Source: JAKFWF01 sp031401535 (GTDB taxonomy: Bacteria; Pseudomonadota; Alphaproteobacteria; Rhizobiales; Hyphomicrobiaceae). Taken from it: a DNA stretch of 28,798 bases. How positions within the stretch are numbered: position 1 is the stretch's first letter; each line of letters opens with the position of its first letter. The translations under genes and the position numbers were made by a program. This document shows, in pieces, positions 1 to 7,733 of the stretch. The notes below the pieces were generated by a model. The model did not search any database. It worked only from the letters and a program-made list of their open reading frames with translations, and was not told the origin of the DNA. Where the stretch lies: NCBI GenBank assembly GCA_031401535.1, contig JANNRP010000488.1, positions 1 through 28,798 on the forward strand. Direction: 5' to 3'.

Positions 1-1
1 C

Positions 2-205
2 GCCTCACTCGACATGGTGTTCATTCGTCCAGACGGTATAGTGCACCGGATCGAGGCCCGCACGGAGCCAATGTCAGAGCGGGTGATTGCCTCAAAGGGC
101 CCCTCTAGTGCTGTCCTCGAGCTAGGCGCGGGTGCGGCTGAACGGCTGGGCCTGAAGCCTGGAGATCGGGTGCTGCACAAGACCTTCGGGACAGCACCCC
201 AATAG
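2..205 (+). CDS. DUF192 family protein, C-terminal part (5' end outside window)
   Basis: The reading frame is open from the first bases of the window and ends in TAG at 205. The visible part reads ASLDMVFIRPDG, then an SERVIASKGP segment and AVLELGAGAAERLGLKPGDRV. That is the usual C-terminal half of the DUF192 family, small often-exported proteins of about 150 residues whose function is not firmly established. The Met at 14 lies inside the conserved (P/S)LDMVFI strand, so it is not the start; the real start and any signal peptide are upstream of the window. It ends 84 bp before a tRNA-Pro gene on the same strand. Family assignment is confident from the motif pattern. Nothing can be said about its promoter or upstream partner. 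Confidence 0.85.
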   Translation, partial: ASLDMVFIRPDGIVHRIEARTEPMSERVIASKGPSSAVLELGAGAAERLGLKPGDRVLHKTFGTAPQ

Positions 206-233
206 GCTTGCTATCAAGATCATGGTGATGTCC

Positions 234-262
234 TTGACTGGCAGCAACAAAACGGGCACTCA
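234..262 (+). promoter_or_regulatory. Possible sigma-70 type promoter of tRNA-Pro
   Basis: TTGACT at 234-239 matches the -35 consensus at five of six bases. It is followed 17 bp later by CACTCA at 257-262, which is a poor -10, although alphaproteobacterial -10 boxes are often loose. The predicted start would lie about 20 bp before the mature tRNA 5' end. Only the -35 element is convincing. Confidence 0.3.
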
Positions 263-289
263 ACGCGTCGGCGCTATCGCGTCATAGTA

Positions 290-366
290 CGGGGCGTAGC
301 TCAGCCTGGTAGAGCGCCTGCTTTGGGAGCAGGAAGTCGCGAGTTCGAATCCCGCCGCCCCGACCA
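290..366 (+). tRNA. tRNA-Pro (anticodon UGG)
   Basis: The 77-nt sequence folds as a standard cloverleaf. The acceptor arm pairs CGGGGCG (290-296) with CGCCCCG (356-362). The anticodon stem CCTGC/GCAGG (317-321 and 329-333) holds a seven-base loop with TGG at 324-326. The T arm contains GTTCGAATC, the discriminator base is A at 363, and the 3' CCA (364-366) is encoded in the DNA. UGG reads CCA and, by wobble, other proline codons. The minus-strand YcaO operon ends about 70 bp downstream of its 3' end, so the tRNA marks the border between a conserved-looking segment and an accessory-looking one. Confidence 0.95.
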
Positions 367-438
367 ATGAATCCATCGGCTTAACGTTTGACTCTAACCG
401 CCATTCCCCAGAAGGGAAGCAGCAACGGAAAGCTGCGG

Positions 439-1017
439 CTATGTCGAGGTCAGGCGCCCTCCGCGATGGGCGAGTTGCATATCGCTGCGATAGGTGTTGG
501 GGGCACGCTTGCCCGGTAGGCTGGCATCGAGTACCAGCGACTTCAGTTCCGCGACCGATGTCGACATTTCAATGATGCGCTTATTGGCGTTGAGCCGCCA
601 AGCTTTGTACCAGTTGCCTGGATTGCCAGTGCCAGGAATAAGATCAAAACCACAGCCGATATTTTTATCATCGCCATTTCCGGCTTTGAATCCGAGCACC
701 CTTGGCTTATCGAACCGATAGCAGTGGCCTTCGACCGCATATCCATAGGCAGCGACGATTTGGAAATCTGTCGGCAGCAAGAATGTTGGATCGACCCCCG
801 GCAATTTTTGCGATCCTCCGACGATCAGGTCAATATCACCCTCGACGTTTAGGCGTGCCATGCGTTTGATGTCTGAAGGCGTCGCTGCTGGCTCGTTGTT
901 GAGCTTGATGCCGTAAATGATGACCTCATCGGCTGAAAAGTTCTGCGTGTTTCCAGGAGCTGGAATTCCGGTTCCGTCTGTCATGTTGTTGTTACTCCCA
1001 TCGAATGATTTCAACAT
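439..1017 (-). CDS. Unknown 192-aa protein, last gene of the YcaO/TfuA operon
   Basis: I do not recognise this protein. It has no signal peptide or membrane segment and reads as a mixed soluble domain: a low-complexity N-terminus, a GDIDLIVGGSQ stretch near residue 60, a central part with two cysteines (in GHCYRF and NIGCGF) and a basic tail. It starts 27 bp after the stop of the M4-like peptidase gene, on the same strand, so it is probably the last gene of the cyclase–YcaO–TfuA–peptidase operon. Two starts are possible: ATG at 1017 (GAGGT, 7-nt spacing) and ATG at 984 (GGGAG, 10-nt spacing), which would drop eleven residues. Its position makes it a candidate substrate or accessory factor of the modification enzymes, but that is inference; at 192 residues it is long for a classic RiPP precursor. 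It could also simply be an unrelated hypothetical gene. Confidence 0.65.
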   Translation of the reverse strand: MLKSFDGSNNNMTDGTGIPAPGNTQNFSADEVIIYGIKLNNEPAATPSDIKRMARLNVEGDIDLIVGGSQKLPGVDPTFLLPTDFQIVAAYGYAVEGHCYRFDKPRVLGFKAGNGDDKNIGCGFDLIPGTGNPGNWYKAWRLNANKRIIEMSTSVAELKSLVLDASLPGKRAPNTYRSDMQLAHRGGRLTST

Positions 1018-1044
1018 TGCCGTAACCTCGCACGGTCACCTCGA

Positions 1045-2256
1045 TCATAAAATTTTACGCCATCGAAAGTTCCCTTCGACGCGCCCGCCGAAACGTCCGC
1101 CGCGTCCAGTATCGACTGCGACAAGCAACGCCTCGGCGGCATCCTCGAACGACAGATCGTCGGCATCCAGTGTCGACCAGGACCGGACAAGCGCTTCGCC
1201 GATAATATCCCGCGCCTCAGCCAGAGCAGACTTCACCGCAAGATGCTTGAACTCATAATCGGTGGGCGAGACGGCCAACTCCCGCTCGATCTCCTCTGTC
1301 GTCATTTCCAATCGAAGCTCTTCCATTTCAGCTTGATCGAGGCGCGAGAGCCCGCGCTCAAACAGTAATCCTTGAAATATTTCGAGGAGCGTATCGAACA
1401 ACGCGCCAGCGAATGGTTTCGAATGATCGTGCACCTCGTTGCCTACGTCACTTAGTTTCAGGGAGTGGCTCATGACTCGAATCTGCCGTTCGTCGCCAGT
1501 CTCTGCGAAGCGGTCGAGTTCGTTGACAATCATGAGATTGCCACGCGTACGCCGCAGGATCTTGTCGAGAGCGGAGTCAAAATGGAGGAGCCCGAGAAGC
1601 GAGATGAAATCGGCGATCGCCTCATGGTAGGCAAGAAATTCCAAACTTGTCCGGCCGGGCGAGGGGGCCCCAATGGCTCCGAGCAGAACGAGGTGGCCTG
1701 TTTCATGGGCGATGGCGTCGAAGTTCAATGCATAGGGGAACGGATCCTCGCGTACATCATCGTCGCCCATCTCCAGAAAGCCAAACCCGGAGTGCGCGTT
1801 GTTCCACTCAATCCGCGGCACAATTTCAAGCCGGTCATAGCTGGGCGAAAAAAACCAAGGAATCTCTCGACCTGCAAACCCTTCGCATATGTCGAGTATC
1901 CTGTGGGTGCAGACGAAAACATGTGCGGCCAGGAACTCGCGAGTATCCGTCGCAAAATGGTCGAAATGTCCGTCGCCCCCTGGGGCGGCGGGAGGATGCA
2001 TTGCGCCACTAAAGGGCGGCAAAAACGGGAACCCGTAAGGCTCTTTGGAAGAGCGAGGATCGACCACATAAATGCGTCGACTGGCCGGCCCCGGGCCAAG
2101 CTCTCCTGGCGGCAACGAGAGCCAAACAGTCTCGGGCAGCTCATAGCCAGCGATGAAAGGCGGCTGCGGATAAACGAGAAAGCGAGTGCCCAAGCGAGCA
2201 CGATCGATATCGGACTTCGGTGCTTGTAAACCCAGCGCTACCATTGATTTCACCAC
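1045..2256 (-). CDS. M4/thermolysin-like zinc metallopeptidase without secretion signal
   Basis: Zinc-site motifs are clear: HETGH at residues 184-188 and, 24 residues later, HEAIAD with Glu212 as third zinc ligand and Asp216, matching the HExxH...ExxxD pattern of gluzincins. Upstream NNAHSGFGF (152-160) resembles the M4 segment before the active site, and HDHSKPFAGALFD (276-288) resembles the M4 region with the transition-state histidine (His278). M4 enzymes are normally secreted with a propeptide; here there is no signal peptide and no obvious propeptide, so it should act in the cytosol. It lies 76 bp downstream of tfuA on the same strand. In RiPP loci such an enzyme would remove a leader peptide, but that role is inferred from position only. 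The open frame starts at GTG 2256; ATG 2244, four codons later, is an alternative, and neither has a strong ribosome binding site. Confidence 0.8.
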   Translation of the reverse strand: MVKSMVALGLQAPKSDIDRARLGTRFLVYPQPPFIAGYELPETVWLSLPPGELGPGPASRRIYVVDPRSSKEPYGFPFLPPFSGAMHPPAAPGGDGHFDHFATDTREFLAAHVFVCTHRILDICEGFAGREIPWFFSPSYDRLEIVPRIEWNNAHSGFGFLEMGDDDVREDPFPYALNFDAIAHETGHLVLLGAIGAPSPGRTSLEFLAYHEAIADFISLLGLLHFDSALDKILRRTRGNLMIVNELDRFAETGDERQIRVMSHSLKLSDVGNEVHDHSKPFAGALFDTLLEIFQGLLFERGLSRLDQAEMEELRLEMTTEEIERELAVSPTDYEFKHLAVKSALAEARDIIGEALVRSWSTLDADDLSFEDAAEALLVAVDTGRGGRFGGRVEGNFRWRKIL

Positions 2257-2332
2257 GAGGCGAACAGGAGCCGCTTGCCTGTAAAGTATATCGGAGCATC
2301 ACAAAGTCTATACCAAAAGTCGAGGAGCATCT

Positions 2333-3097
2333 TCAAATGTGGAGTTGCCCGACATCGATGCCTGCGATGGCAAGGTCGCTGGCCCACGCCTCCGTCAGCA
2401 CGAACGGCGGGGAGGTTGGTTTTGCGATCGATGATCGCGTCTGATCCGCCAACCAACGGAGCATCGCTACAGCGTCGGCGCGCTTCTGGTCAACGGCATG
2501 GTCTCTCACCCAAGATTCCAGCGACAGGATATGCTGCACCCCTCGACCGGGGCGCAGGGAGCGCGACCGTTCAAACAGGTGCGCGTAGGTGCGTTCAATA
2601 AAATGAATTGAGCGTGCAGTCGCAATCAATTCGTCTCTGAAGGGCCGCGCGATGACGCCCGCCCGCTCCGCCCGATGAAGCGTCAATCGGATGTTGATCA
2701 ATGCGTCGGAAAGCGGCCGCGCGCCGAGTTCAACAGGTGTCATCGCGACTGCGACCTCGTCATCGTCGGCAAACGGCGTCGCTCGGTACCAGCGATAGAT
2801 AAAGCCATGCCCGATCATGCCGCACGTCGCGAGTTCTGCGGCTCTGAGTGCCCCCATGCTAGCCGCACCAAAGATCGGGTAGCCGCGGCTCATCGCCCAA
2901 ATTATCTCCTTGTGCCGAACCGCTGGGGCTTTTGCGAACACACCATCGATCACCACAATTGCGCACGGGGAGTGAGACTTAACAATCTCAACGATCGAGC
3001 CTTGCTCTGCTGGCGGGCAATAGATCGCCTGGAGATGATGCTCCGCTTCAGCACGATCCAACGTCGGACCCAGAAACACGACGATGTCGTTTGACAT
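2333..3097 (-). CDS. tfuA-like: TfuA-like protein (YcaO partner)
   Basis: The 254-aa protein carries the TfuA core: VVFLGPTL near the N-terminus, then HKEIIWAMSRGYPIFGAASMGALRAAEL around residues 80-110, a GMIG turn, DDDEVAVAMTP and an LSDALINIRLTL helix. TfuA proteins accompany YcaO enzymes in trifolitoxin-type and thioamide clusters and in archaeal McrA thioamidation, where they are thought to help deliver sulfur or to allow thioamide rather than azoline formation. It is cytosolic, with no signal peptide. Its ATG lies three bases after the YcaO stop codon, so the two are almost certainly co-translated, as is typical for this pair. The roughly 100-residue C-terminal extension after the core is less characteristic. 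Substrate unknown. Confidence 0.92.
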   Translation of the reverse strand: MSNDIVVFLGPTLDRAEAEHHLQAIYCPPAEQGSIVEIVKSHSPCAIVVIDGVFAKAPAVRHKEIIWAMSRGYPIFGAASMGALRAAELATCGMIGHGFIYRWYRATPFADDDEVAVAMTPVELGARPLSDALINIRLTLHRAERAGVIARPFRDELIATARSIHFIERTYAHLFERSRSLRPGRGVQHILSLESWVRDHAVDQKRADAVAMLRWLADQTRSSIAKPTSPPFVLTEAWASDLAIAGIDVGQLHI

Positions 3098-3100
3098 GCT

Positions 3101-4309
3101 TCAAGCTTCCGAAACCGATTCAAGGGGAGGAGCAACGATGCGAACCACGTACACACCATGTTCGAAATCGCAAAGCAGCGGAACCACGATGAAGGCTTGT
3201 GCTCCTGCGGTCTTGAGAGCCGCAGCGACGCTCGCGAGGCGATCACCGTGAACTGTCACGGAGGACAAGATATCTCGTGGGTTGGCGGGAATATCGGACG
3301 AGGCGAGTAGCGCGCGCCATTCGGCGAGATGCTTCCGGTCATAGGTCTTCGGGTAGGCGGCGCGCGTCACGTCCTCGCGTGCGCCGGAAATCGCCGTCAG
3401 CCGGGCCTGGCATGCCTCCATCAAGGCACGCGCGAGTGCTGTGTCATGGCTGATGTCGCAAGCTGCCCCCTCCGCTGGCAGTGGCACGAGTTCGTGGTGC
3501 TCGTACTCTTCCATGATATAGCACCAGTAGACGGGAAGCCCATGCGCCACAGGTAGGATCCAGACCCCGACAACAAAGCCAGCCGCCCTTATCATCGTCA
3601 GGATTTTGTGTGAACGCTCTCCGGGTAACGAGCCGAGGTCAACCCTGTGCCGTTCAAAAAAATGCGGGATGCGCTGCGCTTTCGCTCTAGCATCGCGCTC
3701 GAGGATTTCGAGTCCGGCATGGATCACAGCCTGACTGAACGTCGAACCACCGCCGAGCCCGGTTGTGTTGCGTGGGAAGTGGTAAGGGTGGGGCGAGTTT
3801 AAGGTATAAACAGTGTCGACGAGCGCAGCGGGAACAGGAATAATGGCACCTGAGATCAGATCCCAGCCATTCAACCATTCGAGCGCGACTTCGTCCCAGT
3901 CGGCTTGCGCTTCGCTTCCGACCGCGTCGCGATAAAGATCGCGTATCGGGGTGCCAAGTCCGGACGCTGTCGCGACGCGCTTCTGTCCAAACGGAATGCG
4001 CTCTGCCGCCCACGTCTCGATGGATTCCATCAATGCGGCCGCAGCAGCGGCCATCACGGTTTCTCCCTTGCCCTGCGTCACGGCGTTGGACAGCGCGAGT
4101 GGGCGAACAACTTGAACAACCGGCAGGCCGATGCGGTCCAGCCTGGTGACGGCGCCGATCCGGGTGATGCCAAAATCGCGCCTGGCACGCACAAGCGTTG
4201 TGACAAGCCGGAACGTCTCAAGGGGATCAGGCAAGTCGATCGTGCCGTCTGCCTCCCGTCTCAACACTTCGGGCACAATTTTCGCGGGTGGCGATAGGTG
4301 GACTATCAT
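3101..4309 (-). CDS. ycaO-like: YcaO-family ATP-dependent backbone cyclodehydratase/thioamidase
   Basis: This 402-residue protein shows the YcaO ATP/Mg-binding signatures in order: ALMESIETWAAERI (Glu95, Glu98, Glu103), NTTGLGGGSTFSQAVIHAGLEILERDA at about 181-207 with Glu201 and Glu204, and ARALMEACQARLTAISG with Glu298, Gln301 and Arg303. YcaO enzymes phosphorylate a peptide-backbone amide oxygen so that Cys/Ser/Thr can cyclise to an azoline or, with TfuA, so that sulfide can give a thioamide. There is no fused E1-like (ocin-ThiF) domain and no proline-rich C-terminus as in azoline-type TOMM enzymes; it ends shortly after a VYVVRIVAPPLE strand, as TfuA-linked YcaOs do. Its ATG overlaps the cyclase stop by four bases (ATGA), and tfuA follows after three bases. 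The tfuA partner points to thioamide formation, but the substrate is not identified. Confidence 0.93.
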   Translation of the reverse strand: MIVHLSPPAKIVPEVLRREADGTIDLPDPLETFRLVTTLVRARRDFGITRIGAVTRLDRIGLPVVQVVRPLALSNAVTQGKGETVMAAAAAALMESIETWAAERIPFGQKRVATASGLGTPIRDLYRDAVGSEAQADWDEVALEWLNGWDLISGAIIPVPAALVDTVYTLNSPHPYHFPRNTTGLGGGSTFSQAVIHAGLEILERDARAKAQRIPHFFERHRVDLGSLPGERSHKILTMIRAAGFVVGVWILPVAHGLPVYWCYIMEEYEHHELVPLPAEGAACDISHDTALARALMEACQARLTAISGAREDVTRAAYPKTYDRKHLAEWRALLASSDIPANPRDILSSVTVHGDRLASVAAALKTAGAQAFIVVPLLCDFEHGVYVVRIVAPPLESVSEA

Positions 4310-7300
4310 AAGGCCAGATAGGCATGCGGTTCACGATCGAACTGTTCGAGATCAGCGCGCGCCCGGTCTGCAAGTGCCGTGGCACCCTGATGCTCGGCAA
4401 GCGCAAGGGCCTGTAGCATATCCGTCTGACAAACGATTGGGTTCTCGCCGGTCGCACGACCGATCAAAGCTCGCCGCCGGGCGAGTTCAGGTAGCCAAAA
4501 CAAATTCGAGGTAGCGCGGGCCAACGAGATTGACATGTCAAGCGCCTGCTTTGCCTCCTCGAAACGTCCCGCCCTTTCAAGAAGTTCGGCGTGCATCTGG
4601 GAATAGATCGGGAGGTCTTCATCGGTGCCAATGGAGCTGTGCAGCGTGAGCCCTTGCTTAAATTCAGCGAGGCCGCGCTCCAACGAACCTGTCATCGCAC
4701 ATGCCCAGCCAGCGAAGACTTTGCTCTTGGCTTTGATCCCTGTCAGAGAATGCTTCTCGGCTATGACCCGCAGACGATCTGCAAGTGATGCAACTTCCTC
4801 GAATTGTCGCTGATAGCTGCGTAGCAGGATCGCGTTTTCAAGCCCATGACTTAAGCTGCCGATATGATCAATGCCCTCGGCCCACTCAACGGCCGCCTTG
4901 ATCGCTTCCTCGGCTGCGTCAGGGTTGCCGCATAGCCAATGCAACTGCGCGCGCTCGCCAAGCCCGCAAACCTTGGTGTCGTGTCCACCAAACTTTAATC
5001 GGCTCTCCCGGGCGCGGTCATGATCGTACAGCAAAAGGCCCTGCTCGATTGCGTGCAGACATACCGCATGGTTCGCAGCGTGGAAGTTGGCCGCCCAGGC
5101 GCAGTGAAACGCTTGCAATCTAATCTCAGCTTGGTTCGCGGTGGCGAGGTCTCGGATGATGACTTCTGAACGTTTGCGCTTTACGACACCATTTGGAGAC
5201 GTAAACCACCAGCCCCAGTACAACGGAAACCATTTCTCGCGATCCTCTACGGTTCGTTCTCGGCAAATCGCGACGCCCTTGTCGTAGATCGCGCGCGCCT
5301 CGGGTGAACCCTTGCCGAACAATGCCACGGCGACAGGGCCGTGGGCGACCAGCAGTCTGAGCATCAAGTCGTCGGTGTCGGCGCCAGGCTCACAGTATTC
5401 CAAGCAGCGACCGGCAAGTTCAAACATGCGGGCTGCTTCGCGCGGCGCCGAGCGGATCGCACTAGCCTCGCCAGCACTGATTGCATATTTTACGGCAAGC
5501 AGACCGCGACGAGCCTGCTCGCAATGCCAAGCCATGACGTCATCCGTAAGGGTCATTGTCGTGCTGTTGAGCATGAGGTCCACGATCACGCTATGGAGCT
5601 GCCGCCGCTGCGACTTCAGGAGGCTGCTGTACGCCGCTTCCTGAACCAGCACATGTTGGAAGCGGAAGACTGGGCGGTCGGTCACATTGATGCGGTGGAC
5701 CAGTCTGGCCTGCAACAGCGTGGCGAGATCGCTTTCGATCGACAAGCCTGGATTGACAGCCTCGGCAAGCCGACTGAGCAAGTCGAGTGAGAACTCCCGA
5801 CCGATGACGCTGGCAGTTTGCGCGAGTTTGCGGGCATCGCCAAGGCTTGCAAGCCGGGCAGCGAGAAGATCATCCAGCGTTGCAATTGCGTTGTCCTGCA
5901 GTGCGCGTGCCCAGACTGCCGGGTCGCCCTTGATAGAACCCGTCCGCTCGTTCAGAAACGCCGCCAGTTCCTCGACGAATAGAGGAACACCATCACTTTT
6001 GTCTGCGATGAATGCCGCAAGCCCCTCTAGCACGGGGTTGGGATGCCATGCGGCCGAAACAATATCTGCTACCATTATGGTCGTTAGTCGGTGCAGCAAA
6101 ATTGTTACCTTTTGAGCTCCTGTGCTGCTCGGCGAGGGGAGATTACGCGATGTCACGATCAGCAGCATTGGTAGATGTTCCACCTCCACGGACAGCCGCT
6201 CGATGAGAGCAGCAGTCAGTGTATCCATCCAATGCAGGTCTTCGATGATCAGGATTTGTGGACCTTCGCGGCACCAGCCCTCGATAACTTCGAGTGCTGC
6301 ATCGAGCGCCTGCTTGCGAAACTCGTCGCCAGACAATGCGACGTAGCTGCTATCCCGCGTCAGCTTTTGCTTGTCCTCTGCAAGCAGGAAGGAAACCATC
6401 GCGCGCGTCTGTCGGCTACAGTCCGCAAGTATTCGATCAAGGTAGCCGCCTTTTCGTCTTGTGCCCCTTACATCTTCATCGGGGCTGTCATTGCCTGACT
6501 GAGTAGCGAGGCGCACGCCATCGATGAATGGATGTAGTGGGCGCGTGTTCCCGCGCGGTTGGCACTGAAAAATCCGCACGGCCGCGCCTTCATTCGACAG
6601 TTCCCGGCGCAACTCAGACGTCAGTCGAGATTTCCCGATTCCCGGCTCGCCGACAAGTTCGACTAGGTGGCCTTTACCGGATTTGGCTGAGCGCCAGCAT
6701 CCGAGAATACAGGCCAGTTCCGCCTCACGGCCAACTAGCGGTGTCTGAGATCGCTGCGTTCTCGAGAACCGGTCAGACAAGGCGTGCTTCTCAAGCGGGC
6801 GCCATATATGGTGAGGCTGCTCAAAGCCTTTGATCTGGATCGCCCCTAGGTTCTGATACTTGAAAGCCCATCGCGTTAGCCGGTATGTTTGGTTCGAAAC
6901 TGCGACGGTGTTGGGTTCGGCGATTGATTGGAGGCGTGCCGCTAATGTCGGCGCCAGTCCAACTAGCGAATTCTGACTTGGGTTCCAGACCGACCCGCGC
7001 TGATTGATTACCACGAGGCCGGTAGCAATTCCGATACGGATGCGTGGTGCAAGGCCGCGTTCGCGTGATCCGGCGTGCGGCTGATATCGTTCTAGAAGCT
7101 CAAGCGCGGCCGTAACGGCGCTCTCCGCTGCATCCTCGGCCGAGATCGGATATCCGAAATACGCATAGCCCCCGTCGCCCATTACTTGATCGAGCGAACC
7201 ACCATTGCGCTCTATCGCGGCTGACGCTGCGTCATGCGTGTCCTGTAGAAGTAAGCCGAGTTCCTCGGGATCCAGCTGATTGAGTAACTCTGTCGAGCCC

Positions 7301-7413
7301 ACGATGTCATAGAAAAGTGCAGTGACCTGCCGACGTTCTCCACCTGCCGCCGCGCCTAACGGTAACCCAGCATCACCGGGTTCAAAGCTTGCAGTGGTTC
7401 GGGCGAGTTTCAT
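4306..7413 (-). CDS. Class III adenylate/guanylate cyclase–AAA ATPase–TPR-like signalling protein
   Basis: The N-terminus (about residues 28-205) is a class III nucleotidyl cyclase domain: VTALFYDIVGST with the first metal Asp (36) and QVMGDGGYAYFGYP with the second (80). The usual transition-state Asn before AARL is Thr (156, in APTLAARL) while the Arg (160) remains. Next comes an AAA/STAND-type ATPase with Walker A GEPGIGKS (about 255-262) and Walker B ILIIEDLHWMD (about 387-397), then about 550 residues of helical, TPR-like repeats. There is no LuxR-type DNA-binding tail. Such fusions are thought to make cAMP in response to a partner sensed by the repeats. Its stop overlaps the YcaO start by four bases, so it heads that operon. 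I chose ATG 7413 over TTG 7419 because the AAGGG at 7427-7423 is spaced correctly only for the ATG. Substrate (ATP or GTP) and activity are uncertain. Confidence 0.88.
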   Translation of the reverse strand: MKLARTTASFEPGDAGLPLGAAAGGERRQVTALFYDIVGSTELLNQLDPEELGLLLQDTHDAASAAIERNGGSLDQVMGDGGYAYFGYPISAEDAAESAVTAALELLERYQPHAGSRERGLAPRIRIGIATGLVVINQRGSVWNPSQNSLVGLAPTLAARLQSIAEPNTVAVSNQTYRLTRWAFKYQNLGAIQIKGFEQPHHIWRPLEKHALSDRFSRTQRSQTPLVGREAELACILGCWRSAKSGKGHLVELVGEPGIGKSRLTSELRRELSNEGAAVRIFQCQPRGNTRPLHPFIDGVRLATQSGNDSPDEDVRGTRRKGGYLDRILADCSRQTRAMVSFLLAEDKQKLTRDSSYVALSGDEFRKQALDAALEVIEGWCREGPQILIIEDLHWMDTLTAALIERLSVEVEHLPMLLIVTSRNLPSPSSTGAQKVTILLHRLTTIMVADIVSAAWHPNPVLEGLAAFIADKSDGVPLFVEELAAFLNERTGSIKGDPAVWARALQDNAIATLDDLLAARLASLGDARKLAQTASVIGREFSLDLLSRLAEAVNPGLSIESDLATLLQARLVHRINVTDRPVFRFQHVLVQEAAYSSLLKSQRRQLHSVIVDLMLNSTTMTLTDDVMAWHCEQARRGLLAVKYAISAGEASAIRSAPREAARMFELAGRCLEYCEPGADTDDLMLRLLVAHGPVAVALFGKGSPEARAIYDKGVAICRERTVEDREKWFPLYWGWWFTSPNGVVKRKRSEVIIRDLATANQAEIRLQAFHCAWAANFHAANHAVCLHAIEQGLLLYDHDRARESRLKFGGHDTKVCGLGERAQLHWLCGNPDAAEEAIKAAVEWAEGIDHIGSLSHGLENAILLRSYQRQFEEVASLADRLRVIAEKHSLTGIKAKSKVFAGWACAMTGSLERGLAEFKQGLTLHSSIGTDEDLPIYSQMHAELLERAGRFEEAKQALDMSISLARATSNLFWLPELARRRALIGRATGENPIVCQTDMLQALALAEHQGATALADRARADLEQFDREPHAYLAL

Positions 7414-7733
7414 ATTCAAATGCCCTTGGGAGGCTGAGCAAATGTCCTCGTAACAAATAGTTTAACGTTAAAATTTTTGTTCCACCAAGCTTTAGCTGAG
7501 AGACCCGTCACTGTATATGCGATTAGCAATCGGCTGCAGCGGAACACCGACAACTGAACCGATTATCCGAATGCAGAGCACGACTATGAGCTCCTGGGGC
7601 AGGACGGTTGTCAAAATCCGGTGTCACTGAACTCTTCAACCGCACAAGTTTGCCGTCAAGACACAAGAGCAGTGCGCGATACGTTTCCGAGATTGGAGAC
7701 GCCCTGACCCCAATGCCGCGGTTGCCAAATATA
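7414..7733. other. Intergenic region between the cyclase operon and the DMT transporter
   Basis: About 320 bp. It holds the leader of the cyclase operon and the candidate promoter/palindrome near 7459-7488. The rest (about 7490-7733) lies beyond the 3' end of the EamA gene. I looked on both strands for a short precursor-peptide ORF with a ribosome binding site and found none convincing. No clear terminator for the transporter gene was seen. Confidence 0.5.
7459..7488 (-). promoter_or_regulatory. Candidate promoter with perfect palindrome upstream of the cyclase–YcaO operon
   Basis: On the minus strand TTGGTG (7488-7483) and TAAACT (7464-7459) are separated by 18 bp, about 45 bp before the cyclase ATG. 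A perfect 12-bp palindrome, TTTAACGTTAAA at 7461-7472, overlaps the -10 side and part of the spacer, which is where a repressor dimer would block transcription. Both boxes are weak matches; the palindrome itself is exact. Confidence 0.3.

Noticed and set aside
290..366. tRNA 3' end as attachment site with a duplicate downstream
   Set aside because: I did not find a second copy of the tRNA 3' sequence around 7420-7733, nor any integrase.
1465..2229. Long plus-strand open frame (254 codons) opposite the M4-like peptidase gene
   Set aside because: No recognisable protein pattern or ribosome binding site; the minus-strand frame has a complete zinc-site motif set, so this is an antisense shadow.
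7490..7733. Search for a RiPP precursor ORF upstream of the cyclase–YcaO operon
   Set aside because: Only very short frames (for example 19 codons from 7571) without ribosome binding sites or Cys/Ser/Thr-rich core patterns.
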